The notes beneath the pieces were generated by a model. That model was not told the DNA's origin, did not search any database, and worked only from the letters and a program-made list of their open reading frames with translations. Both the position numbers and the translations under genes were made by a program. 64,000 nt of DNA from Mongoliibacter ruber (GTDB lineage Bacteria > Bacteroidota > Bacteroidia > Cytophagales > Cyclobacteriaceae), in the NCBI RefSeq assembly GCF_003003005.1, contig NZ_PVTR01000006.1, positions 62,001 through 126,000 on the forward strand, read 5' to 3'. This document shows, piece after piece, positions 18,627-28,370 of this stretch (position 1 is the stretch's first letter; the number at the start of each line of letters is the position of its first letter).

Positions 18627-21600
18627 TCAACTAAAAAGAGGTTGGCCCATCCAATATTGCCTACTGAAAGCAAAGTGGTATGGCCAGCCTTTTTCCCGTA
18701 GTTGTAAAGGGTGATAGACAAAAGCCTCTTTGGCACTGACTGCACCATAAAGACGCTGATCATCTGTCAACATTGCGCTTTCAGATTTACCTTCTTTTTT
18801 ACCTACCATATCCATCCATTGAGATGCGCTGTACTTTTCCAATTCAACATCTCCGTGTAGACCTTCAAGCCGGTTTTTCAGAAACCACGAATACTCGTAC
18901 CCCTGAGCACCTTCTTCTGGGAATGTGGGTGTTTCTCCTGCTACGATCCCCTCTATAAAGGCAATATAATCTTTTAGCATAGCGATACCTTGATTCTTCA
19001 ATTGCTGCTGACTAAAATCTCTGGAATGCAAACTGGTCACAAGATGTATCTTCTTTCTTGCACGGGTGATGGCAACGTTTAGCCTATTGATTCCGCCTTT
19101 TTTGGACAACATTCCAAAATTGGCAATCAGCCGACCTTTCTTATTTCTAGCATAGCCGACAGAAAAAACCACCTGATCAAATTCGTCTCCCTGCACATTT
19201 TCGATGTTTTTGACCTGAACATTTTGGAGTTTGATATACCTATTTGCTTCCAACTCTTCTTTGATCAGCTCCATTTGAAAAAAGTTAAAAGTGATGATAC
19301 CAATTGTATCGTTTGGGTTCTCTTTTTGAAGGGTTTTGACGATGGAAATTACCTCAGAAACCTCCAAAGTATTCACTTGATTTTCCCAAAGCCCTTCTAC
19401 CCTATGCAGACTAAAAGGAATATTTTTTTCATTGACCAATGTCCTTTGGGTCAGCATTTCAAGTTTTCCTTCATAAAATTCTTTATTGGAAAAATAGATA
19501 AGCTCTGACTGAAGACTACGGTAATGTCCTTGAAGCCAGAATTTCTGAAAGTAGTTGGAAGCCAAATCAAGTAAGGAATCTGTTTCAACCTCTACTCCTT
19601 CTTCTTCTGTCTCCAACCTAATCTGATATAGGTCAAATGGCTGAAGCTGTTGAGAATCTCCGGCGATCACAACCTGCTTTCCCCTTAGCATCGCTGGGAA
19701 TCCTCGCTCTACATAGCATTGAGAAGATTCATCAAATATCACCAAATCAAATACCTGTTCCATGGGGAATAGCGCTGAAACCGTTTCTGGAGAGGCCAAC
19801 CAACATGGCATAAGTTGAAAAATCTCTGTTTCACACTCCTGAATCAGTTTCTTTATGCTCCAAATCCGTTTTTTCTTACTCACTTGATGGCCAAGATTAC
19901 GGTATGTAAGAAGATTTCCAAGCCTGTTAAACTCCAGCTTTTGAAAAGTCTTTTCCCTCAGTCTCAATTCAGCTATATGTTTGGAAATCTTCCACTTTTC
20001 CGATACAGCCGCTAAGAACTCCTCTTGGAGATTTAATGCCTTTGGTGTACTGATCTCGCGAAGCACTGGATACTTTTTTTCTATGTGATCTATCCATGCA
20101 TGTTTCAATCCTGATAGAAAAAACCCTGAAATTTCAGTCACAGAATTTTCCGGAAAATGATCCAGCAATTTTTCTATCAGCTCTATTTCAAAGACATCAA
20201 GGTTCTGCCTCAGACCATCAAAAGCTACCAAGTCATCGAATGCCCTTGGAAGGCTTTTAATCAAAAAGTCAATTTCTTCTCCCAGACTTTGTACGAAAAG
20301 GTGCTGGATCTGAATTTTGGAAAAATACAACCGCCACCTTGAAAGGTTTGCCTCCAAAGCTAATACTTCCCCCATCAAACTATGAAGCCTTTTTTCACCA
20401 CTATTGTTATCCTTTAGCATGGCAAAAATAAAGTCGCCCATCATGCCCCAATCATGAAGCTGAAGCCGCGCCTTGACCGCTTCAATATGAATTCGCCCAA
20501 AGTGATTGAATTCTGTAAAACTGAAAGGCCTCTCCGGAAGGTGCAGCCAATTTTTACCGGCCAGAAGGGTCAGTTGATGGTTGAGGTTCAACCTGTTTTC
20601 TAGTTTGGAGATCAAAGCATTGATGCCATCGTCATCCCTTTCGAGCTGATTGACTTGAAGCAATTCAAAAACTCTTTCAAACCTGTTTTTCCTCCATGGC
20701 CATTGAATATTTGTCAGCCACTTATTTTGGCTTCTGGCATACTGCATTGCCAAGGTCAGGCAATTTTCCACCTCATTATCTTTGCTATGCCACTCCACAC
20801 CCTCTCCAGAGAGGAGCTTTTTTATGATATCTATTTTGTGCTCAAACCACAACAAATCAAATTCTTTGGGATCATGGTCTTGAATAGAAATTAAGAGCCT
20901 CATTATTTCAGGATCCTTAATTTCTCCAATCAAATAATTGAGGTTCTTCTTTTGCTCCAAAAGGGTGAAAAGGAACGAGGAATCGAAGCCTGTATGCCTT
21001 TGAAATGCACCCGAAATATCCGTTTTAAATTCCTTGATCTCCTCAAGTATTTCTACAAGTCTATTTTGAGAACTTGGGCCAAAACTGCTGAAATCTACCC
21101 TATGCAGCCAAAAAGAATCCGTTTGTTGGTACTTTCTATAGTATACCGTGTATTCATGTAGATTACGCAAAAAAGCGTCTACTTTATCAAAAGTCAACCT
21201 TTTGTAATGTTGGGTCATGTCAAAATGCGTATCCTCCAAAGATGAACTGAGGTACAACTCTTTGATGGGGACATCGCATTCCTCTGTGTTGAACAGCGCC
21301 TTTCTATATTCCTCAAAGTACTCCGAAGAGTTTTCGATTGTTCTCGACAACATTGAAAATTGTCTTTCAAGCTGAATGGCATCTATGGTCCTGTTGAGTT
21401 CCTGATAGCGGTCAATGGATTGAATCTGAGCTTCAAGTTTTTGATAAAGATTCTTTCTATCTGCCTTGAAATCATGTACCAATCCTAAAAACGAAGCAAA
21501 ACCCTGACTGGAAAGTCTTTCAAATACTACATCCAGCGCAGCCCTTTTCTGTGAAACAATAAGTACCTTTTTCCCCCTACTGATATAATCCAAAGCCAGG

Positions 21601-22565
21601 TTACTGATCAATTGAGACTTGCCTGTACCTGGAGGCCCCTCCACCACGCAAGAATAACCCGACCGGACAGCCTTGAGTACTTTTTCCTGACTTGCATCCA
21701 CTGGAAAAACTGTATAAAGCTGATCCTCTCTGCCGCTGCCTGGGTTATCTTCTTTGGCATAGGTATGCTCGAACAAATGCTCCAAATCCGGAAAATCTGC
21801 ATGCTCAAGTAAGTACTCATAGTCCTCAATCAAAAAACTTGTCTTTTGAGAAAAATGACCTAATACAGCATAAGGCTTGAGTTCAAGTTTTCCCAAGGCC
21901 AACCTCTCTTCATCTAAAGCTTTATTTACATCGGGAAAACGAAGTAATTTGTCTTCGTAGAGTTCAGCTTTAAAGTTGACAGGAAGTTGACTTTTGGCAA
22001 ATTCATAAAGTTGGTTCCGAAATTCAGTCGCATCCTTTGAAAATTCAGCAAGAGGATTTTCATCACCATTCAATTTTGGCTTTTCCTGTAAGGAATGTGC
22101 CAGAGCTAAAATGAAGGTCTTGTTAAACTCAGGTTCTTGTCCCGAAGTTTTTCGGAGTATCCAATTTTTCCCATCATTGACCAAACTGACCGGAAAAAAA
22201 ATCAAAGGACAACGGATCATTTGCCCGTTCATTAACTTCCCTTCCACATAAGGCCAGGCCACAAACAGACTTTTTTCCCCTGTTTCAGATTCCGCTGTTT
22301 CAGCCAGATGCGCTAATCTTTTGAGTCTTAGTGAAGCCTTATTGCTACTTGCACTCCTGACATCAATGACTGGAGTCAAAGGGATACTTTTTTTTCTCCC
22401 AATCAAATCCCGAATAATTTCGAAATCAGCCTGCCCATTCAAAAAATCCACATCCTTTAGGTCAATCATCTGACTGACTGCCAACTTAGGCAGATACAGA
22501 GACCTGTTTCTACTAGAAAGGTCTACCAACCGGTGAAGATATGTCTGAAGGGTGTTTTTGAGCAT
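18627..22565 (-). CDS. DUF4011-type superfamily 1 DNA/RNA helicase
   Basis: A 1312-residue protein. Residues 1-200 resemble DUF4011 (LVDLSSRNRSLYLPKL start, then WPYVEGKLMNGQ and CPLIFFPVSL). A split UPF1-like helicase core follows: Walker A VEGPPGTGKSQ near 310, then after a long insert of several hundred residues, motif II VIFDESSQ, GDSQQLQPF, QGHYRS, a motif V-like ENVQGDEFD and motif VI NVAITRARKKI. The C-terminal 100 residues lack a nuclease motif I can confirm. It starts four bases after the SDR gene. The family occurs in repair and in anti-phage contexts; no partner genes are seen. Confidence 0.8.
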   Translation of the reverse strand: MLKNTLQTYLHRLVDLSSRNRSLYLPKLAVSQMIDLKDVDFLNGQADFEIIRDLIGRKKSIPLTPVIDVRSASSNKASLRLKRLAHLAETAESETGEKSLFVAWPYVEGKLMNGQMIRCPLIFFPVSLVNDGKNWILRKTSGQEPEFNKTFILALAHSLQEKPKLNGDENPLAEFSKDATEFRNQLYEFAKSQLPVNFKAELYEDKLLRFPDVNKALDEERLALGKLELKPYAVLGHFSQKTSFLIEDYEYLLEHADFPDLEHLFEHTYAKEDNPGSGREDQLYTVFPVDASQEKVLKAVRSGYSCVVEGPPGTGKSQLISNLALDYISRGKKVLIVSQKRAALDVVFERLSSQGFASFLGLVHDFKADRKNLYQKLEAQIQSIDRYQELNRTIDAIQLERQFSMLSRTIENSSEYFEEYRKALFNTEECDVPIKELYLSSSLEDTHFDMTQHYKRLTFDKVDAFLRNLHEYTVYYRKYQQTDSFWLHRVDFSSFGPSSQNRLVEILEEIKEFKTDISGAFQRHTGFDSSFLFTLLEQKKNLNYLIGEIKDPEIMRLLISIQDHDPKEFDLLWFEHKIDIIKKLLSGEGVEWHSKDNEVENCLTLAMQYARSQNKWLTNIQWPWRKNRFERVFELLQVNQLERDDDGINALISKLENRLNLNHQLTLLAGKNWLHLPERPFSFTEFNHFGRIHIEAVKARLQLHDWGMMGDFIFAMLKDNNSGEKRLHSLMGEVLALEANLSRWRLYFSKIQIQHLFVQSLGEEIDFLIKSLPRAFDDLVAFDGLRQNLDVFEIELIEKLLDHFPENSVTEISGFFLSGLKHAWIDHIEKKYPVLREISTPKALNLQEEFLAAVSEKWKISKHIAELRLREKTFQKLEFNRLGNLLTYRNLGHQVSKKKRIWSIKKLIQECETEIFQLMPCWLASPETVSALFPMEQVFDLVIFDESSQCYVERGFPAMLRGKQVVIAGDSQQLQPFDLYQIRLETEEEGVEVETDSLLDLASNYFQKFWLQGHYRSLQSELIYFSNKEFYEGKLEMLTQRTLVNEKNIPFSLHRVEGLWENQVNTLEVSEVISIVKTLQKENPNDTIGIITFNFFQMELIKEELEANRYIKLQNVQVKNIENVQGDEFDQVVFSVGYARNKKGRLIANFGMLSKKGGINRLNVAITRARKKIHLVTSLHSRDFSQQQLKNQGIAMLKDYIAFIEGIVAGETPTFPEEGAQGYEYSWFLKNRLEGLHGDVELEKYSASQWMDMVGKKEGKSESAMLTDDQRLYGAVSAKEAFVYHPLQLREKGWPYHFAFSRQYWMGQPLFS

Positions 22566-22569
22566 AGGT

Positions 22570-23394
22570 TTATTTAAATGGGGAGTCCTTTTCCTTGGCC
22601 ATGGTCTTATAAACCAAATTATCCATAGTCCCCGGTATCCACTTATTCAGAAATACTGCCAATTTTCCCTGATTGGTTAAAACCAAGTCTCTTTTTCTCT
22701 TAATTGTAGCTTTTACAATCTCGTCTGCCACTTCTTCTGCACTCATCATTTTATTCTCTTCTCTTGGTGATTCTCCCTGAATTTGCCCCTGGGCTGTCAA
22801 GGCATTGTTCCTGATATTGGAAGAAGTAAACCCGGGACTTGCGACCAATATGTGTACCCCTCTCTTCATTACTTCAGTACGCAAAGATTCAAAAAAACCA
22901 TTCATGGCATACTTACTCGCTGTGTAAGCAGTACGGGCAGGCGTGCCTCGGTAGCCATTGATTGATGAGACAGCAACTATACTGCCTTGATTTTTAAGTA
23001 TTTCAGGTAAACAATATTTGGTGGCATAGACTGCTCCATAAAAGTTGGTATCCATTACCTTTTTGAACACCTCCAAGTCCAAATCCTCAAAAAGTGCACG
23101 CATTGAAATCCCTGCGTTGTTGATCAAAATATCAATTCTCCCAAACCTTTTGACAGTTTCAAGCACCACTTCCTCATTGTCAGCTTCAATTGCAGCATCC
23201 GCCAAGATTCCCATGACTTCAATCCCTTCCTGCTGCAGTCTGTGCAGGGTATTGTCTATTTTGACCTGCTTCCTTCCAGTGATGACGACTTTAGCCCCTT
23301 CTTTGCCAAAAGCCATGGCACATGCCTCACCGATCCCTGAGGTTGCGCCTGTGACGATGACTACTTTTCCTTTCAATTTCATTTTTATGCCCAT
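22570..23394 (-). CDS. Short-chain dehydrogenase/reductase
   Basis: A classical SDR: TGATSGIGEAC (NAD(P) site), NNAGIS, and the catalytic set of Ser (VSSINGY), Tyr and Lys in YTASKYAMNGF. Cofactor preference looks like NADP from TGRKQ. The listed start gives 274 residues (MGIKMKLKG); the second ATG at 23382 gives a more typical MKLKGKVVIVTG beginning. Substrate is unknown. It precedes the DUF4011 helicase by four bases in the same direction. Confidence 0.85.
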   Translation of the reverse strand: MGIKMKLKGKVVIVTGATSGIGEACAMAFGKEGAKVVITGRKQVKIDNTLHRLQQEGIEVMGILADAAIEADNEEVVLETVKRFGRIDILINNAGISMRALFEDLDLEVFKKVMDTNFYGAVYATKYCLPEILKNQGSIVAVSSINGYRGTPARTAYTASKYAMNGFFESLRTEVMKRGVHILVASPGFTSSNIRNNALTAQGQIQGESPREENKMMSAEEVADEIVKATIKRKRDLVLTNQGKLAVFLNKWIPGTMDNLVYKTMAKEKDSPFK

Positions 23395-23534
23395 TTATGG
23401 GATAAAGATAAAAATATAGGCGGGAGGAGTGAAAGTAAAATGTCTTTTGGCCAAAATAATATTCCCAAAGCCTACAGATTTATCGACTTTCAGGAATCTT
23501 ATTTGGAAAATCAAAAGGGCTAATGCTTTTTTCT

Positions 23535-23542
23535 TAATTTTG
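23535..23542 (+). promoter_or_regulatory. -7 box immediately before rlmD (TAATTTTG)
   Basis: TAATTTTG matches TAnnTTTG exactly and ends only five bases before the ATG at 23548. If it is used, the transcript would start at or next to the start codon, giving a leaderless mRNA. Confidence 0.5.
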
Positions 23543-23547
23543 CGCCC

Positions 23548-24960
23548 ATGTCAAGAAAGATGAAAAATAAAGTGGTCACTGACCTGAAGATAGAAAGAAT
23601 TGCCACTGAAGGGAAATGTGTAGGCCATCATGATGGCAAAGTGGTTTTTGTAAAGGATGTGGCGCCTGGAGATGTGGTAGATGTCAGAATCACCAGGGGC
23701 AAAAGTTCCTTCATGGAGGGTGAACCAATCCATTTTCACGAATATTCAAAAGACAGAGTCGAGGCATTTTGCTCTCATTTTGGCACTTGTGGCGGCTGCA
23801 AATGGCAACACATCAATTATGACCTGCAAAAAAGTTACAAAAGACAACAAGTAGTCGATCAGTTTAGCCGAATCGGCAAGGTGGAAAACATGCCAGAGGT
23901 TTTGCCTATATTAGGTTCAGAAAACACCCGATACTATAGGAATAAGCTTGATTTCACCTTTTCCAACAACAGATGGTTGACTCGGGAGGAGATTGACTCG
24001 GGAGCAGAATTTGAAAGAAATGCCTTGGGATTCCATATCCCAAAGATGTTTGATAAAATCGTAGACATCGAGCACTGTTACTTGCAAGGAAATATCTCCA
24101 ATGATGTCAGAAATGAACTTCGGGAATTTGCTTTGGACAATAACCTGTCTTTTTATGACATCAGAAATCAAGTCGGCTTGCTCCGTAACCTGATCATCAG
24201 AACGAGTAGTACTGGAGAAAGCATGATCATTGTGCAGTTTGGGGCGGATACTCAAGAAGAAATTGAAATGGTGATGGCATTTTTAAAAGACAGATTCCCT
24301 GAAATCACCGCTTTATTGTATATCGTCAACCTGAAGAAAAACGAAACATTCAATGACCTTGATGTAGTCACTTACGCAGGTAGAGCCTTTATTGAAGAAG
24401 AAATGGAAGGGCTGAAATTCAGAATTGGTCCTAAGTCATTTTACCAAACCAATTCAGAACAGGCATATGAATTGTATAAAGTAACCCGGGATTTTGCAGA
24501 ACTTGAAGGAAATGAAGTTGTGTATGATTTGTACACCGGTACCGGAACCATAGCTAATTTTGTAGCCAAACAAGCAAAACAAGTCATCGGAATTGAATAT
24601 GTGGAAGCTGCGATTGAGGATGCCAAACTCAATTCTAAAGTAAATGGCATAGACAACACACTCTTTTATGCTGGGGATATGAAAGACATGCTCAATAATG
24701 AATTTATCGCTAAGCATGCCAAACCCGATGTCATCATCACCGATCCGCCAAGGGCTGGAATGCACGAAGATGTGGTCAATATGCTACTCCAACTCGAAGC
24801 TCCTAAGATTGTGTATGTGAGTTGCAACCCCGCTACCCAAGCTAGAGATGTGGCATTATTGTCAGAAAAATACAGCCTTGACAAAATTCAGCCTGTGGAT
24901 ATGTTTCCACAGACCTATCATGTAGAAAATGTAGTACGTTTAACTTTGAAAAAATCATGA
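23548..24960 (+). CDS. rlmD: 23S rRNA (uracil-C5)-methyltransferase RlmD
   Basis: A 470-residue RlmD/TrmA-family enzyme. Residues about 10-68 form a TRAM RNA-binding domain; cysteines 75, 81 and 84 (CSHFGTCGGCKW) with the later EHCYL cysteine make the [4Fe-4S] site. The methyltransferase part has FYQTNSEQAYELY, DLYTGTGTI (SAM motif), TDPPRAGMH and the nucleophile in YVSCNPATQARD. The exact target position (for example U1939 versus U747) cannot be fixed. Its stop overlaps the next start by four bases. Confidence 0.93.
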   Translation: MSRKMKNKVVTDLKIERIATEGKCVGHHDGKVVFVKDVAPGDVVDVRITRGKSSFMEGEPIHFHEYSKDRVEAFCSHFGTCGGCKWQHINYDLQKSYKRQQVVDQFSRIGKVENMPEVLPILGSENTRYYRNKLDFTFSNNRWLTREEIDSGAEFERNALGFHIPKMFDKIVDIEHCYLQGNISNDVRNELREFALDNNLSFYDIRNQVGLLRNLIIRTSSTGESMIIVQFGADTQEEIEMVMAFLKDRFPEITALLYIVNLKKNETFNDLDVVTYAGRAFIEEEMEGLKFRIGPKSFYQTNSEQAYELYKVTRDFAELEGNEVVYDLYTGTGTIANFVAKQAKQVIGIEYVEAAIEDAKLNSKVNGIDNTLFYAGDMKDMLNNEFIAKHAKPDVIITDPPRAGMHEDVVNMLLQLEAPKIVYVSCNPATQARDVALLSEKYSLDKIQPVDMFPQTYHVENVVRLTLKKS

Positions 24961-25334
24961 TTTCAGACTTCAACGATCCAGAATTGAATGGAAAATACTT
25001 GGGTACCATCACTAAAGATTTTGTAAAAGTGGCTGAAGTACTCAAGGAAGCTTCTTATCAGGTACGCAGCAGGAAATTTTCCAAGTATCCGATTTTCCCC
25101 ATTTCCAAGGAAGACCAACCCATCGGTCAGCTGTTTTTAGGTAAAGAAGAAAAGAAACTTGACTGGAATTACTATATCACTTATTTGGATGAGTTTCTTC
25201 AACGTAAGCTGATTTCTGAGGAATTGCTCGAAGATTTTGAGAAAGCCTACAAAGACCCTGATGAGTTTTGCTGCCTTTTTGTGGTAGATGGCAATTTCAC
25301 CAGTTTTGTGTATGTGCCGTATCCTGAGGATTGA
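24957..25334 (+). CDS. Conserved hypothetical protein coupled to rlmD
   Basis: A 125-residue soluble protein beginning MISDFNDPELNGKYLGTITK, alpha/beta, with no signal peptide and no motif I recognise. It contains a CC pair (EFCCLF) near the end and closes with YVPYPED. The ATGA overlap with rlmD implies coupled translation, so a role in the same process, or a chance pairing common in the lineage, is possible. Function unknown. Confidence 0.7.
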   Translation: MISDFNDPELNGKYLGTITKDFVKVAEVLKEASYQVRSRKFSKYPIFPISKEDQPIGQLFLGKEEKKLDWNYYITYLDEFLQRKLISEELLEDFEKAYKDPDEFCCLFVVDGNFTSFVYVPYPED

Positions 25335-25465
25335 GGGGAAAAAATTACTTCATTCATTATTTTTGATTTACAAAATACGATTTACGAGGCCTTTCGAGAA
25401 TCATAACTTCCTAATATTTTGAAGCCGATCTTGGTTTGCCTATACTCGGTACAGGCTTTGGTTCT

Positions 25466-25529
25466 CTTCATCCTTCATCCTTCCTCCTTTATCCTTTATC
25501 CTTTATCCTTTATTCTTTATCCCTCATCC
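25466..25529. repeat. Tandem ATCCTTT-type heptamer repeat
   Basis: About nine imperfect copies of a 7-base unit (CTTCATC, CTTTATC, with variants) in a row. Pure pyrimidine/A composition and drifting units suggest slippage. It is a microsatellite-like tract with no CRISPR-type spacers. Confidence 0.7.
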
Positions 25530-25653
25530 ACGGCCGGGTGCCCACTCGGACGGGCTTCATCCTTTCCCATTTCATCCCTGTTTTTGGCAAAAAGCTTAAT
25601 TCACCATTGATCTTCTTTTGGCCAAAAAATAATATCGTCATTATCCTTAAATC

Positions 25654-25673
25654 CCTAGGTTGCACCTAGGGCT
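25654..25673. repeat. Palindrome in spacer
   Basis: CCCTAGG (about 25654) and CCTAGGG flank TTGCA-type loop bases. The same short palindrome style recurs in Bacteroidota spacers. It is not followed by a T-run, so a terminator role is doubtful. Confidence 0.45.
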
Positions 25674-25884
25674 ATTCAAAATTCGATCACTTCGTGATCC
25701 GGAAGATGCCTTCACCAATTTCAATCCTTCTTTCATTTTATTCATCCTTTCCTCCCCTCACCTCATATCCCAATCACTCAAACCCCAATTCTTCCGTATT
25801 TCCCATATTTAACCATCATTTCTATAATTTTTCATTAACTTAATTGCTAATTCCTATTGATAATAACCCATAAACCTATTAACT

Positions 25885-26814
25885 ATGAAAAAATGCTTTT
25901 TGGCAATTTGCTGTATAATGGCAATGCCTGTTTTACTGCATGCCCAACAAATCTCCCCTACTCCCGATCAAATCAAAAAGATCACACCTGAATGGACAGG
26001 AGAACGATTCCCAGATGGAAGACCAAAAGTTCCCGATGCTTTATTAGAAAGGCTGGAAAAAATATCTGTAGAAGAAGCTTGGGGATACCTTAGAAATAAG
26101 GGGTACCACAACCAATTTGAAAATGATTGGATCACTATTCAAGATGACAGAGTAATGACCGGTAGGGCCCTCACAGCCCAATTCATGCCTTTGAGACCCG
26201 ATGTAAACGATGTGGTCAAAGAAATTGGAAAGGAGGAAGACCGCGTACAATCAGGGGGAACCAATTCATGGCCAATCGATGAATTGCAAGAAAAAGACAT
26301 TTATGTAGCAGACAGTTATGGTAAAATCGTAGATGGCACCCTGATCGGAGACAACCTTGGCAATGCTATTTATGCAAAATCCCAAAGAGGTGTAATTTTC
26401 TATGGTTCAGTCAGAGATATGGCTGGCTTAAGTGAAATCGACGGATTCAACGGCTGGATCAAAGGACATGACCCTTCTTACATCCAACAGATGATGCTCA
26501 CCACAATCAATTATCCCATCCGAATTGGGAGGGCTTCTGTAGTGCCTGGAGACGCTGTTCTCGCCAATAAATACGGCGTTATTTTTATACCTTCTCACCT
26601 TTTGGCTGACTTGGTTATCAATTCAGAGTTTGTCATGCTCCGTGACAAATTCGGCATCCAAAGACTCAAAGAAGGCAAATACAGTCCAGGCGAAATTGAC
26701 AGCCGCTGGTCAGAAACCATCGTTCAGGACTTTTTGCAGTGGATCAATACCCAGACTGACCTTCCGATGAGCCGTCAAGAATTGGATGAATTTCTCAAGG
26801 AAAGAAATTGGTAG
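25885..26814 (+). CDS. Exported RraA-like aldolase-family protein
   Basis: A 309-residue protein with a Sec signal peptide (MKKCFLAICCIMAMPVLLHA, cut near AQQ). The body matches the RraA/4-hydroxy-4-methyl-2-oxoglutarate aldolase fold: GRALTAQF, ADSYGKIVDGTLIGDNL and GSVRDMAGLSEID, where the Arg-Asp pair is the usual substrate/metal site. RraA family members are normally cytosolic, so export is odd. It is followed 37 bases later by the enolase-superfamily gene, likely one operon. The aldolase activity is an inference. Confidence 0.8.
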   Translation: MKKCFLAICCIMAMPVLLHAQQISPTPDQIKKITPEWTGERFPDGRPKVPDALLERLEKISVEEAWGYLRNKGYHNQFENDWITIQDDRVMTGRALTAQFMPLRPDVNDVVKEIGKEEDRVQSGGTNSWPIDELQEKDIYVADSYGKIVDGTLIGDNLGNAIYAKSQRGVIFYGSVRDMAGLSEIDGFNGWIKGHDPSYIQQMMLTTINYPIRIGRASVVPGDAVLANKYGVIFIPSHLLADLVINSEFVMLRDKFGIQRLKEGKYSPGEIDSRWSETIVQDFLQWINTQTDLPMSRQELDEFLKERNW

Positions 26815-26851
26815 CGCTTAAATATTACACTTAACATAAACCTAAAAACCT

Positions 26852-28330
26852 ATGAAAACCATTTTGCAAGATGTCATTGAAAAACACAAGAAAGAAGAAG
26901 AAACAAAAGCCAGTCAAATCACCAAAAATACCGAAAAGGAAAACAGTCGTAGAGATTTTTTCAGAAAAGCAGCTCTAGGTGGTATTGGTTTGGGAGCTAT
27001 GATGGGAGCTTCCATGGAAGATACATTGGCCCACACCACGTCAAAAGTGAATAGATTTTCCGCTCCATCTGATTTGAAAATCACAGATATGCGAGTAGCA
27101 GTGATCAAAAATGTAGGACGAACCCCAATCATCCGAATCGATACCAACCAGGGGATTTATGGTCTGGGGGATGTGCGTGATGGTGGCGATGAGCGTTATG
27201 CCTTGATGCTCAAAAGCCGCATATTGGGAGAAAACCCCTGCAACGTAGAAAAACTTTTCAAAATCATCCGTCAGTTTGGCCATCATGGTCGACAAGCAGG
27301 GGGAGTCTGTGCAGTAGAAATGGCGCTTTGGGACCTTTGCGGAAAAGCTTACGGAGTACCGGCATGGCAACTCTTGGGTGGAAGATACAGGGACACAGTC
27401 AGGTTATACGCCGATACTCCCGGATTTAATGACCCCAAAGAATTTGCTGCGGTAATGAAAGAGCGAACGGAAGTGCAAGGATTCACATGGTTAAAAATGG
27501 ACCTGGGCATTCATTTGGTAGCAGACCAAAGAGATGCTTTGAACAACTCCAAATTCTGGAATGGCGCCAAAGGTCAGTACGACACCCGGGATTACATGAG
27601 TTATGGTAGCACCCTTCATCCTTTCACCCATGTCCAGATCAATGAAAAAGGTTTGGAAGGCTTGGCTGAATATGTCGAAAATGTTAGAAGTGCAGTTGGT
27701 TATGAAATTCCTCTTTCCGCTGATCATTTTGGACACTTCGATATCAACAATTCCATCAGGTTTGGGAAAGCCATGGACAAATACCGCCTCGCTTGGTTGG
27801 AAGACATGGTGCCATGGATGTACACTGATCAATGGAGAACCGTTTCTGATGCATTGGAGACACCTACGTGTACGGGAGAAGATATTTACATGCTCAATGG
27901 CTTCAAGCCCCTGATAGATGCACGTGCTGTAGATGTGGTTCACCCAGATCTCGGTACTTCAGGAGGGTTGTTGGAAACCAAAAAAATCGGGGATTATGCC
28001 GAAGAACAAGGGGTGGCCATGGCCATGCACATGGCAGGCTCGCCCATTTGTTTTATGGCCAATGTACATTGCGCTGCAGCAACCCAAAACTTCCTTTCTT
28101 TAGAACACCATTCTGTAGATACCCCTTGGTGGGAAAAACTGGTCACCATGACAGGCTCGCAGCCCATGATTACCAAGGGCTTTGCCAATGTTCCTTTAGA
28201 TGCACCTGGACTTGGTGTGGATTTGAACGAAGAAGTTATCAGAGAACACCTTCATCCTGATGCTCCGGGATATTTTGAACCCACCCCTGAATGGGATCAA
28301 AAGCGATCTTGGGATAGACTTTGGAGTTGA
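26852..28330 (+). CDS. Tat-exported enolase-superfamily (mandelate racemase-like) dehydratase
   Basis: A 492-residue protein with an unusually long N-region then a Tat signal: NSRRDFFRKAAL with arginines at 33-34. Barrel ligands are seen in order: Asp in SADHFGH, Glu in WLEDMVPW, Glu in CTGEDIYM, and a likely His-Asp dyad (HPDLGTSGG and MAMHMAGSP). It resembles the acid-sugar dehydratases of the mandelate racemase/muconate lactonizing family, such as D-mannonate or D-galactonate dehydratases; the substrate is not predictable. Tat export implies folding and perhaps Mg2+ binding in the cytosol before export. Confidence 0.83.
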   Translation: MKTILQDVIEKHKKEEETKASQITKNTEKENSRRDFFRKAALGGIGLGAMMGASMEDTLAHTTSKVNRFSAPSDLKITDMRVAVIKNVGRTPIIRIDTNQGIYGLGDVRDGGDERYALMLKSRILGENPCNVEKLFKIIRQFGHHGRQAGGVCAVEMALWDLCGKAYGVPAWQLLGGRYRDTVRLYADTPGFNDPKEFAAVMKERTEVQGFTWLKMDLGIHLVADQRDALNNSKFWNGAKGQYDTRDYMSYGSTLHPFTHVQINEKGLEGLAEYVENVRSAVGYEIPLSADHFGHFDINNSIRFGKAMDKYRLAWLEDMVPWMYTDQWRTVSDALETPTCTGEDIYMLNGFKPLIDARAVDVVHPDLGTSGGLLETKKIGDYAEEQGVAMAMHMAGSPICFMANVHCAAATQNFLSLEHHSVDTPWWEKLVTMTGSQPMITKGFANVPLDAPGLGVDLNEEVIREHLHPDAPGYFEPTPEWDQKRSWDRLWS

Positions 28331-28370
28331 TCTAACGCCTAATCATGAAGCCTTTCTCTTAAGCAATTAT

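Larger units (their letters stand above)
25335..25884. other. 550-base spacer with tandem heptamers and palindromes
   Basis: No gene. It holds a tandem run of pyrimidine-rich heptamers (about 25466-25529) and two palindromes: CCCTAGG/CCTAGGG at 25654-25673 and GATCACTTCGTGATC at about 25684-25698. Short open frames in the tandem region are compositional. Confidence 0.6.

Noticed and set aside
25466-25529. CRISPR-like array
   Set aside because: The unit is 7 bases with no spacers; a microsatellite-like tract.
25419-25669. Short frames in the heptamer tract
   Set aside because: Repetitive SSFILYPLSF products; compositional only.
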